NCBI RefSeq assembly: GCF_002870965.1
Contig: NZ_PHSO01000005.1
Span: forward strand, 124,001-188,000
DNA: 64,000 nt
Origin: Tsuneonella flava
Lineage (GTDB): Bacteria > Pseudomonadota > Alphaproteobacteria > Sphingomonadales > Sphingomonadaceae
Direction: 5' to 3'
Below, one piece after another: positions 42,643 to 50,190 of the stretch. Under the pieces are notes generated by a model that did not search any database, was not told the origin of the DNA, and saw nothing but the letters and a program-made list of their open reading frames with translations. A program made the translations under genes and the position numbers. Numbering within the stretch: the stretch's first letter is position 1; each line of letters begins with the position of its first letter.

Positions 42643-43647
42643 ATGGCACGCGATTTTGCATGGATCCGGCCTGAGCCGCACGGCATCCATGTCGCACCCG
42701 CCGATATCTGGATCGATCCGTCGCACCCGGTGCCGCGGGCACTGGTGACGCATGGCCATGCCGATCACGCGCGTGGCGGACATGGTGAAACGATCGCTAC
42801 CGCCGAAACACTGGCAATAATGGAGCTGCGGTATCAGACCCGCGAGGGCGCGCGGCCTGTGCAATATGGCGAGACGATTCGCCTAAGTGGCGGTGTCGAT
42901 GCGACTTTTGTCCCCGCCGGGCATGTACTGGGCAGCGCGCAGATCCTGCTGGAACATGCTGGGGAACGGGTGGTGGTGACCGGCGATTTCAAGCGTCAGC
43001 CCGATCCGACTTGCCCCCCGTTTGTCACAACTTCGTGCGATATTTTCGTTACAGAAGCGACATTTGGCCTGCCTGTCTTCCGCCACCCCCCGATTTTCAC
43101 CGAACTGACCCGCTTAATTGACAGGTTGCACGCCGATTCCGACAGATGCGTGCTGGTTGGCGCCTATGCATTGGGAAAAGCGCAGCGTGTGATCGCCGAA
43201 TTGCGCCAGATCGGGCATCGCGATCCGATCTACATTCACGGCGCGATGGAGCGGATGTGCCAGCTGTATGAAGAGTTCGGAATCGAACTGGGCGAACTGC
43301 GGCTGGTGTCCGATGCAGAGAAAGACGCGATGCGCGGCGCCATCGTGATCTGCCCACCATCGGCGCTGAACGATCGCTGGTCGCGCCGCTTGCCCGATCC
43401 GGTCACGGCAATGGCATCGGGCTGGATGCAGGTGCGCCAGCGCGCGCGGCAACGCAATGTCGAACTGCCGCTGATCATTTCCGACCATGCCGACTGGGAT
43501 GAACTGACCGCCACCATCGAAGAGGTCGATCCGGCGGAAACCTGGATCACCCACGGGCGCGAAGAGGCGTTGTTGCGCTGGCACCAGTTGCACCAGCGGC
43601 GCGCCCGCGCATTGGCGCTGGTGGGGTACGAGGACGAGGATGACTGA
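42643..43647 (+). CDS. Ligase-associated MBL-fold DNA exonuclease
   Basis: A 334-residue metallo-beta-lactamase/beta-CASP-like nuclease of the kind encoded next to bacterial ATP-dependent DNA ligases. The metal motif is VTHGHADHARGG (about 35-46); then FVPAGHVLGSAQILLEHAGERVVVTGDFKRQPDPTCPPF, EATFGLP and YALGKAQRVIAELRQ, with late motifs ISDHADWDEL (about 285) and WITHGREEALL. ATG 42643 is preferred because the upstream alternatives (GTG 42604, ATG 42616) fall in the clpA terminator. The gene ends 33 bases before the ligase start, so the two are an operon for a DNA repair activity. Confidence 0.88.
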   Translation: MARDFAWIRPEPHGIHVAPADIWIDPSHPVPRALVTHGHADHARGGHGETIATAETLAIMELRYQTREGARPVQYGETIRLSGGVDATFVPAGHVLGSAQILLEHAGERVVVTGDFKRQPDPTCPPFVTTSCDIFVTEATFGLPVFRHPPIFTELTRLIDRLHADSDRCVLVGAYALGKAQRVIAELRQIGHRDPIYIHGAMERMCQLYEEFGIELGELRLVSDAEKDAMRGAIVICPPSALNDRWSRRLPDPVTAMASGWMQVRQRARQRNVELPLIISDHADWDELTATIEEVDPAETWITHGREEALLRWHQLHQRRARALALVGYEDEDD

Positions 43648-43680
43648 GCCACCCGCCAGCCAATCAGGGGGCGCCCGCTG

Positions 43681-45276
43681 ATGGAACGGTTTGCCGCTCT
43701 GGTCGATGCGCTGGTCTATACCCGTGGCCGGAACGACAAGCTGCGCCTGATCGCGCGCTATCTGCGCGACACGCTCGACCCCGATCGCGGCTGGGCGCTG
43801 GCGGCGCTGACCGGAGCGCTCGATTTCCCGGCGGTAAAATCCTCCACTATCCGCGCGATGATGCAGCAGCGGGTCGATCCCGAACTGTGGGCGCTCAGCC
43901 GCGATTTCGTAGGCGATACTGCCGAGACCACCAGCTTGCTGTGGCCTGCCCCCGATGGCGAACACGATCCTCCGCCCACTGTTTCGCAAGCGGTGGCGCT
44001 GCTTTCCGCGATGACCCGCAAATCGGTGCAGGCCGACCTGCCGCAACTGCTCGACCGGCTGGACCCGTCGGGCCGCTATGCCCTGCTCAAACTGGCGACC
44101 GGGGCGATGCGGATCGGAGTATCGAGCCGCCTGGCCAAAGTCGCCTTCGCGCAGGCCTTCGCTGTCCCGGCGGAGGAAGTGGAGGAACACTGGCACGGGC
44201 TGGAGGCACCCTATCGCGAACTGTTCGCCTGGGCTGCCGAAGGTGCGGCCCCGCCCGACACCGCCAGCCGCCCGACATTCCGCCCGTTCATGCTGGCACA
44301 TCCGCTGGAAGAGAGCGAAATCGATCTGGCGGACTATGCCGCCGAATGGAAATGGGACGGTATCCGGGTCGAACTGGTGCGGGTGGGCGGAGAAACCCGG
44401 CTCTATTCGCGGTCGGGCGACGATATCTCCGCCGCGTTCCCCGAACTGACCGACGTTCTGCCGATCGATGCCGTGCTCGATGGCGAACTGCTGGTGCGCG
44501 GCAGCCATCAGGGCGGCGAGGAAGGCGGCGCGGCCAGCTTCAACGCCTTGCAGCAAAGGCTGGGCCGCAAGACAGTCAGCCGTAAAATGCTCAACGAATA
44601 TCCCGCGTTCATCCGGCTATACGATGTGCTGATGGCCGAGGGCGCGGATGTGCGCGAACTGCCGTGGAGCGAGCGACGCACCCGGCTGGAGGCGCTGATG
44701 CCGCGCCTGCCCGACAGCCATTTCGACATCAGTGAAATCGTTTCCGCCCCCGATTTCGCCGCGCTGGCTGCGATCCGCGAATCCGCCCGCGATGCCGCCA
44801 TCGAAGGACTGATGCTGAAACGCCGCGATTCCCCTTATGTCGCCGGGCGCAAGACCGGGCTGTGGTACAAATGGAAACGCGATCCGCTGCTGATCGATTG
44901 CGTGCTGATGTACGCCCAGCGCGGCAGCGGCAAACGCAGCAGTTTCTATTCCGACTATACCTTTGGCTGCTGGAACGGCGACCCCGACGGCGGGGCAGAT
45001 CTGCTGCCAGTGGGCAAAGCCTATTCCGGGTTCACCGATGCCGAACTGAAGAAGCTCGACCGCCATGTGCGCCAGCATACCGTAAACCGGTTCGGCCCGG
45101 TGCGCGAGGTGGATCGCAGCCTGGTGTTCGAAGTGGCATTCGATTCGGTCCATGCCAGCAAGCGGCACAAATCCGGCCTCGCCATGCGGTTTCCCCGCAT
45201 CCATCGCATCCGGTGGGACAAGCCCCCGCACGAAGCCGACCGGATCGACACTTTGCGGGCGCTGATCCGCGATTGA
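43681..45276 (+). CDS. ATP-dependent DNA ligase
   Basis: A 531-residue ligase with the N-terminal DNA-binding domain (about 1-200), nucleotidyltransferase core and OB fold. Motif I is EWKWDGIRVELVR with the AMP-accepting lysine at about residue 223; RSGDDISAAFPE, DGELLVRG (motif III region), EGLMLKRRDSPYVAGRKTGLWYKWKR (motifs IV-V) and the C-terminal motif near LAMRFPRIHRIRWDKPPHEAD follow. The length matches the bacterial ligases paired with the MBL exonuclease. It probably acts in an auxiliary repair pathway rather than replication. The related Lhr-type helicase and metallophosphoesterase of the same gene set are not in the window. Confidence 0.92.
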   Translation: MERFAALVDALVYTRGRNDKLRLIARYLRDTLDPDRGWALAALTGALDFPAVKSSTIRAMMQQRVDPELWALSRDFVGDTAETTSLLWPAPDGEHDPPPTVSQAVALLSAMTRKSVQADLPQLLDRLDPSGRYALLKLATGAMRIGVSSRLAKVAFAQAFAVPAEEVEEHWHGLEAPYRELFAWAAEGAAPPDTASRPTFRPFMLAHPLEESEIDLADYAAEWKWDGIRVELVRVGGETRLYSRSGDDISAAFPELTDVLPIDAVLDGELLVRGSHQGGEEGGAASFNALQQRLGRKTVSRKMLNEYPAFIRLYDVLMAEGADVRELPWSERRTRLEALMPRLPDSHFDISEIVSAPDFAALAAIRESARDAAIEGLMLKRRDSPYVAGRKTGLWYKWKRDPLLIDCVLMYAQRGSGKRSSFYSDYTFGCWNGDPDGGADLLPVGKAYSGFTDAELKKLDRHVRQHTVNRFGPVREVDRSLVFEVAFDSVHASKRHKSGLAMRFPRIHRIRWDKPPHEADRIDTLRALIRD

Positions 45277-45364
45277 TTTGCGCCAGATCAATGCCGGGCG
45301 CACAACCCACACGATAAACTGCTTATTTGCCGCTGCTTTGCCACTGCGAGGGACGATTCACGTC

Positions 45365-45808
45365 GTGATACCAGATACTGAACCGACTCAGACCCCATAC
45401 GATGCATTGGGCGGTCGCCCGGTGATCGACCGGATCGCCAACCGGTTTTACGATCTGGTGGAAACCGATCCGCAATATGCCGAACTGCGCGCTATGCATG
45501 CAGGCGATCTCACACCGATCCGTCGCTCGCTGGCCGGATGGCTCACCGCATGGGCGGGCGGCCCGCACGACTGGTTCGTGGAAAATCGCGGCAAATGCAT
45601 GATGAGCGCGCACCGCGGGCTGGGCGTCAGCGCGCAGACCGCCCGCCAGTGGTCCGACGCGATGGCCCGCGCTATCGCGGAATGCGGCCCGACCGACACC
45701 GACGCCGGGCGCGCGCTGGGCCTGATGATGGCCGAACGGCTCGACATGATGGCCAATGCAATGATTCCCCGCACCGAAACGGCGGACGAAGTGGCCGCTG
45801 CGGAGTAG
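45365..45808 (+). CDS. Group II truncated haemoglobin
   Basis: A 147-residue two-over-two globin. The start is taken at GTG 45365 because the family begins near TPYDALGGRPVIDRIANRFYDLVETDPQYAEL; a frame open back to 45278 adds unrelated sequence. The proximal histidine is in GKCMMSAHRGLGVS (about 75-88), and the Trp in ARQWSDAMARAI (about 95) matches the group II G8 tryptophan. It binds haem and O2/NO and may act in oxygen or nitrosative-stress chemistry. The acidic/Ala-rich C-terminal tail is variable. Confidence 0.85.
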   Translation: MIPDTEPTQTPYDALGGRPVIDRIANRFYDLVETDPQYAELRAMHAGDLTPIRRSLAGWLTAWAGGPHDWFVENRGKCMMSAHRGLGVSAQTARQWSDAMARAIAECGPTDTDAGRALGLMMAERLDMMANAMIPRTETADEVAAAE

Positions 45809-45841
45809 CGCGGTGCAGCCCCGGCGCTGACTCCTCCGACG

Positions 45842-46123
45842 CTACCCGCCGATCCGCACCAGCTTTTCGCGCGAAGTTGCGCCGCGCAACAATTCGATAG
45901 CGGATGGCGGAGTGCCCAGTGCCTTCGCCAGCATGCGGATCACCGCATCGTTAGCCGCGCCATCGGTGGGCTTGGCGCGGACTTTCACTTGCAGCTTGCC
46001 ATCGCCCAGTTCGATCCCCTCGCTGCGCGCGCCGGGGGTGACGCGCAACGCCAACCGCCCTTCGCCATCGGCCAGCGCGCGGATCGCGGCGGGATCGGGG
46101 AAGTCAGCTTTGGGCCGCGCCAT
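45842..46123 (-). CDS. DUF167 (YggU-family) protein
   Basis: A 93-residue protein. RLALRVTPGARSEGI, VKVRAKPTDGAANDAVIRMLAKALG and the Ser/Thr-rich LLRGATSREKLVRI are the DUF167 signature. Function is unknown despite wide conservation. Its start overlaps the carbonic-anhydrase-like gene by 20 bases, so it is the last gene of a hemB-GNAT-gamma CA-DUF167 transcript. Confidence 0.88.
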   Translation of the reverse strand: MARPKADFPDPAAIRALADGEGRLALRVTPGARSEGIELGDGKLQVKVRAKPTDGAANDAVIRMLAKALGTPPSAIELLRGATSREKLVRIGG

Positions 46124-46706
46124 CGCTGCTCAATGCCCCACCCAATACCTCACCCACCGCGGTGGAGTGCGTCTTCGCATTGTGGGCATAATGGGCCACG
46201 CCCATCTTCATCCCCATGATCGCGGCATCGTCCAGATCGCGCATCTTGCGCGCGGGGCGACCGCCCCACAGCTCGCGTTCGCCCATCGTTTTCCCTTCGG
46301 TCAGCATCGCGCCTGCCGCCAGCATCGCATCGGAAGCGATCACTGCGTTGTTCATCGCAATCGCACCCAGCCCCACGAACCCGCGATCGTGAATGCGGCA
46401 GCCGTGCACCATCGCCATATGGCCGATCAGTACATCGTCCCCGATAATCAGCGGCGCACCATCGGGCATCGCCGGGTTCGGCCCGTCGCAATGCAGCACG
46501 CTGCCATCCTGCACATTGGTCCGTTCCCCGATCACGATGCGGCTGACATCGGCGCGCAACACGCAGTTGTACCAGATCGAGGAATCCGCCCCGATGGTGA
46601 CATCGCCAATGATCGCGCATCCCGGCGCGATCCATGCGCTGTCGTCGATTTGCGGCGATTTGCCGTTGATGGGCACGATTGTCACGCCCGGTCGATGCAC
46701 TGTCAT
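46104..46706 (-). CDS. Gamma-carbonic anhydrase family protein
   Basis: A 200-residue left-handed beta-helix protein. Hexapeptide repeats run through about residues 20-150 (IAPGCAIIGDVTIGADSSIWYNCVLRADVSRIVIGERTNVQDGSVLHC). Zinc histidines are seen in LHCDGP, IGHMAMVHGC, with the YrdA/CaiE-like order, and WGGRPARKMRDL closes the helix. The ATG at 46706 overlaps the GNAT stop (ATGA) and has GAGGAAAA upstream. It may be a carbonic anhydrase or a metal-dependent relative; many members have no proven activity. Confidence 0.9.
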   Translation of the reverse strand: MTVHRPGVTIVPINGKSPQIDDSAWIAPGCAIIGDVTIGADSSIWYNCVLRADVSRIVIGERTNVQDGSVLHCDGPNPAMPDGAPLIIGDDVLIGHMAMVHGCRIHDRGFVGLGAIAMNNAVIASDAMLAAGAMLTEGKTMGERELWGGRPARKMRDLDDAAIMGMKMGVAHYAHNAKTHSTAVGEVLGGALSSDGAAQS

Positions 46707-47281
46707 GCCCGGTTTTCCTCCCACTGCTGGCGCGCGATGGCGTACACGATAGTATCGCACCACGGCTTTTCGTAACGCGGATCGACATAGTCGAGATCGG
46801 CGCGCCGCTCCATTCCGAAGCGTTTCATCAGGCCCCAGCTATCGGTGTTTTCAGCGATAGTGATGGCATAAACCGTTTCTGCCCCGAACTGCCCGAATGC
46901 CGCTTCGAAACAGGCGGCAGCGGCTTCTTTCGCGTAACCTTTGCCCCAGGCATCTTCGCGCAGGCGCCAGCCGATTTCGAATTCGCCCTCAATGGTGCCG
47001 TTGGGTGGCGCACTGGCGCGCTTCAGCCCGCAAAAGCCGAGCAATTCGCCCGCCAGATGCCCGCCATCGTCCTTGCGCTCCACCACCCAGAACGTGTGGC
47101 CATAATCGCGGGCATATCCTTCGACCCGTTCGCGCGCGCTCTGCATCGCCTCTTCATCGGCCAGCCCGCCCAGCCAGCGCATCACCGCAGGCGTATTGGT
47201 CAGCGCCCAGAAACGCGGCCAGTCCTCCGCCCGCCAGTCGCGCAGGATCAGGCGTTCTGTTTCAAGGCGGAACTCAGCCAT
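46703..47281 (-). CDS. GNAT-family N-acetyltransferase (RimJ/RimL-like)
   Basis: A 192-residue acetyltransferase starting AEFRLETERLILRDWRAEDWPRFWALTNTP, typical of the RimJ/RimL-like GNATs. The acetyl-CoA loop is LREDAWGKGYAKEAAAACFEAAF (about 108-130), followed by TIAENTDSWGLMKRFGMERR. It acetylates an unknown amine. The ATG at 47281 lies inside the last codons of hemB, and its stop overlaps the next gene, so it is co-expressed. Confidence 0.87.
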   Translation of the reverse strand: MAEFRLETERLILRDWRAEDWPRFWALTNTPAVMRWLGGLADEEAMQSARERVEGYARDYGHTFWVVERKDDGGHLAGELLGFCGLKRASAPPNGTIEGEFEIGWRLREDAWGKGYAKEAAAACFEAAFGQFGAETVYAITIAENTDSWGLMKRFGMERRADLDYVDPRYEKPWCDTIVYAIARQQWEENRA

Positions 47282-48269
47282 TGAGCAGGCGGGCGGCATG
47301 AGCGGCGTGATATGTCAGCACTCCGCTGCATCCGGCGCGCTTGAACGCCAGCAGTTTTTCCATCAGCAACGCATCGCGGTCGGCCACGCCCGCTGCCGCG
47401 CCCGCTTCGATCAGGGCATATTCGCCGCTGACCTGATAGGCGAACACCGGCACTTCGAACCGTTGTTTCGCGCGCCAGATCACATCGAGATAGGCCAGCC
47501 CCGGCTTTACCATCACGCTGTCGGCCCCTTCCGCCAGGTCGAGCGCGATTTCGCGCATCGCCTCGTCGGCATTGGCCGGGTCCATCTGATAACTTTTCTT
47601 GTCGCCTTTCAGCAGGCCGCCGCTGCCCACCGCATCGCGGAACGGGCCATAGAACGCACTGGCATATTTGGCGGAGTAGGCCATGATCTGCACATTGGGA
47701 TGCGCGTTCATTTCCAGCGCCATACGGATCGCACGTACACGTCCGTCCATCATATCGCTCGGCGCGATCACGTCGGCCCCGGCATTCGCCTGATTCAGCG
47801 CCTGATCGACCAGCACCGCCACGGTATCGTCGTTCACGACATAGCCGCTGTCGTCGAGCAGGCCATCCTGCCCGTGGCTGGTATATGGGTCGAGCGCGAC
47901 ATCGGTCAGCACGCCGATATCGCTGCCGCAGGCATCCTTGATCGCCTTCGTCGCGCGGCACATCAGGTTATCGGGATTGAGCGCTTCGGCGCCATCGTCG
48001 CTCCGCCGCCCCGGCTGGGTATGCGGGAACAGCGCGATACACGGGATGCCCAGCGCCACCGCCTCTTTCGCGCGGGCGACGATACCATCGACCGACCAGC
48101 GCGATACGCCGGGCAAGCTGGCCACCGGCTCTTCCACGCCGCTGCCGTCAGTCACGAACAGCGGCCAGATCAGATCGGCGGGTGTGAGCAGGGTTTCGCG
48201 GTGGAGCGCGCGGCTCCACGCGCTGGCGCGGGTGCGGCGCAGGCGGAGGTTGGGATAGGCACTGGTCAT
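47274..48269 (-). CDS. hemB: Porphobilinogen synthase (Mg-type)
   Basis: A 331-residue enzyme condensing two 5-aminolevulinates in haem synthesis. The two active-site lysines are in MAYSAKYASAFYGPFRDA (about 190) and DSVMVKPGLAYLDV (about 245). The metal region reads LTDVALDPYTSHGQDG (about 111), with Asp/Ala instead of the Zn-binding cysteines, so this is the magnesium-dependent type usual in alphaproteobacteria. ATG 48269 gives the expected N-terminus (TSAYPNLRLRRTRASAWSR). It heads the hemB-GNAT-gamma CA-DUF167 run. Confidence 0.95.
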   Translation of the reverse strand: MTSAYPNLRLRRTRASAWSRALHRETLLTPADLIWPLFVTDGSGVEEPVASLPGVSRWSVDGIVARAKEAVALGIPCIALFPHTQPGRRSDDGAEALNPDNLMCRATKAIKDACGSDIGVLTDVALDPYTSHGQDGLLDDSGYVVNDDTVAVLVDQALNQANAGADVIAPSDMMDGRVRAIRMALEMNAHPNVQIMAYSAKYASAFYGPFRDAVGSGGLLKGDKKSYQMDPANADEAMREIALDLAEGADSVMVKPGLAYLDVIWRAKQRFEVPVFAYQVSGEYALIEAGAAAGVADRDALLMEKLLAFKRAGCSGVLTYHAAHAARLLNG

Positions 48270-48337
48270 GATGAACCGCGCAATGCCGCATTCGCGCAGC
48301 GGGCGCAATCGCCCTGTACCAAAGTGTTAGGCGGCGA

Positions 48338-50008
48338 TCAGTCGACCTTTTTCGATTCGTCGAGCTTGTCGATCTCTCGCACCGGCTCGCTCGATTTCGC
48401 TTCGCTGGCGGTGGGGGCCAGCGGCGCCAGCGCCGCGCCCGCTTCGACTTGCTTGATCTGCGACAGGACAGAGCGGAACTGCTGCAACTGCACGCCCGAC
48501 AGCATAGCGCGGGTGACATATTGCACCGACGCCGGATTGATCCGCTTGCCGTTGCGATACATCTCGTAATGCAAATGCGGCCCGGTGGAGAGGCCGGTGG
48601 AACCGACATAGCCGATCACTTGCCCGCGCCGCACCGATTGCCCGGCGCGCACGGCCATCTTGCTCATATGGCAATAACGGGTGGCAAGGCCCGCGGCATG
48701 TTGCAGCTTCACTGCGTTGCCGCAGCCGCCCGCGCGCCCGGCGGAGATAACCCGCGCATCGGCCACCGCCACGATCGGCTGGCCATAACTGGCATGGAAA
48801 TCCATCCCGCCGTGCATCCGTACATAGCCCAGAATCGGGTGGCGGCGCGGGCCGTATTTCGATCCGATCGATCCCGGCACAGGGCGCATCAGCCCCGCGC
48901 GCTGTTCCCCGACGCCCGACGCTTCGTAGAAACGCCCGTCGCTGCCCCAGCGCATCAGTTGCACTTTGGGCGATCCGGCACGGTCGATCCCGGCATAGAT
49001 CAGCTTGCCCGCCTGTCGTTCGCCTGTGGCAGCGCGGCGATAATCGACGATCATGTCAAACGTATCGGTAGAGCGCACTGCACTGTCGAGGTTGACCTGA
49101 TCGCCCAGCGCCTTGAGATATTGCTGCACCGCGCTGGCGGGCGCACCGGCAGCGCGCATCGAGCGATAGAGGCTGGAGCCGACCGTGCCGCGAATCCGCA
49201 GCGGGGTATCGTCCACCCGGATCGGCTTGCGTTCGAGCGAGAGGTTGCCGTCCGGCCCGCGCTGCACCGACAACGCCAGATCGAACCGCGCCCGGAAATC
49301 GAGCGCGCTCAGCGGGCGCGGGCTGTTGGGCGCGGTGCGGCGGCCCAGCGTGATATCGACTTGCGTACCCGGATCGATGTCCGCCAGCGAAACCGATTTG
49401 GAAATCAACGCTTCCACCCGCGCGGCATCGGCGCTGCCGATCCCGGCGCGTTGCAACATGCGCCCGAAACTGTCGCCTTGCGCCAGCGTGGCAACCAGTT
49501 CGATCTGCGGCCGTTCGGGGGCGGAGGCAAGTGGCGTCACGGCGGCGGTGGCCCCCATGTGTCGCCCGCTGTCCCCGCCCAATGCCAGCGGCATGATCAT
49601 CTGGCTGCGGAATTCGTCGCGCACGCTGTCGCTGACCCGCGTGGCGGGGGCAGCCTCCAGCGGAGCGAAACCCGGCCAGAAGGCAATGCTGGCCGCCGAC
49701 AGGCCAAGGAACGTTGCCAGCCCGCGAAACCAGCGGCGGCTGCCGATCGCCTCCGCCAGATTGGGCGCGAAGTCGATGTTAGAGAGGCGTTCGCTGGTCT
49801 TCAGCCGCCAGGCTTCGAACCGCTCCGCCAGATTGTGCGAGCGGCGCAGGATCGCGGACGATGTTTCCGGCCCGATCTGCGCCGACATGATCTGCGAATG
49901 CGTCAGTACGGCAGCGCGCCAGCCCGGCCCACCATCGGCCCGACTGTCCGCCGGGTCATCGCCCGCCGTATCCTGATCGTGCGTGGTGAACACCGCGCTC
50001 TCCGTCAA
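48338..50008 (-). CDS. M23-family metallopeptidase with N-terminal membrane anchor
   Basis: A protein of up to 556 residues. The N-terminal 90 residues are polar, then one hydrophobic helix (FLGLSAASIAFWPGFAPL, about 97-115) anchors it, and a long periplasmic region (about 160-330) resembles LysM/OapA-like modules (ELVATLAQGDSFGRMLQRAGI). The LytM domain is intact: KYGPRRHPILG, MHGGMDFHAS (about 405) and GPHLHYEMYRNGKRINP (about 485), so it should hydrolyse peptidoglycan crosslinks. The start is uncertain: TTG 50008, GTG at codon 6 or ATG 49888 are all open. It is divergent from the helicase gene. Confidence 0.88.
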   Translation of the reverse strand: MTESAVFTTHDQDTAGDDPADSRADGGPGWRAAVLTHSQIMSAQIGPETSSAILRRSHNLAERFEAWRLKTSERLSNIDFAPNLAEAIGSRRWFRGLATFLGLSAASIAFWPGFAPLEAAPATRVSDSVRDEFRSQMIMPLALGGDSGRHMGATAAVTPLASAPERPQIELVATLAQGDSFGRMLQRAGIGSADAARVEALISKSVSLADIDPGTQVDITLGRRTAPNSPRPLSALDFRARFDLALSVQRGPDGNLSLERKPIRVDDTPLRIRGTVGSSLYRSMRAAGAPASAVQQYLKALGDQVNLDSAVRSTDTFDMIVDYRRAATGERQAGKLIYAGIDRAGSPKVQLMRWGSDGRFYEASGVGEQRAGLMRPVPGSIGSKYGPRRHPILGYVRMHGGMDFHASYGQPIVAVADARVISAGRAGGCGNAVKLQHAAGLATRYCHMSKMAVRAGQSVRRGQVIGYVGSTGLSTGPHLHYEMYRNGKRINPASVQYVTRAMLSGVQLQQFRSVLSQIKQVEAGAALAPLAPTASEAKSSEPVREIDKLDESKKVD

Positions 50009-50190
50009 CTCAACCGAGCCGCATCGCGATGCGGCCGACGACCCACTTGCGGGCCAATTGCCTGAAACCCCTGCCCGATTGAAGTTAATTCCGCCTTAAG
50101 TTGCGACGGGCCGAGTCAGGTGCACGGCGGGCTGTGGGAACATCGCGCAACCCATTGCAGTACCGCCCGCACAGTGCCACCTTCGGCGGT
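50009..50190. other. Divergent intergenic region
   Basis: About 180 bases between the divergent M23 and helicase starts. It includes GAAGTTAATTCCGCC near 50082. No clear promoter pair is visible, but both genes must be initiated here unless the M23 start is further inside. Confidence 0.35.

Noticed and set aside
41070-42686. 538-residue minus-strand frame opposite clpA
   Set aside because: Pure shadow of clpA in a GC-rich codon context; arbitrary composition (many His, Arg, Gln) and no ribosome site.
43114-44556. 480-residue minus-strand frame over the exonuclease/ligase pair
   Set aside because: Shadow of two conserved plus-strand genes.
48449-50065. 538-residue plus-strand frame opposite the M23 peptidase gene
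   Set aside because: Shadow; His/Arg-rich random composition.
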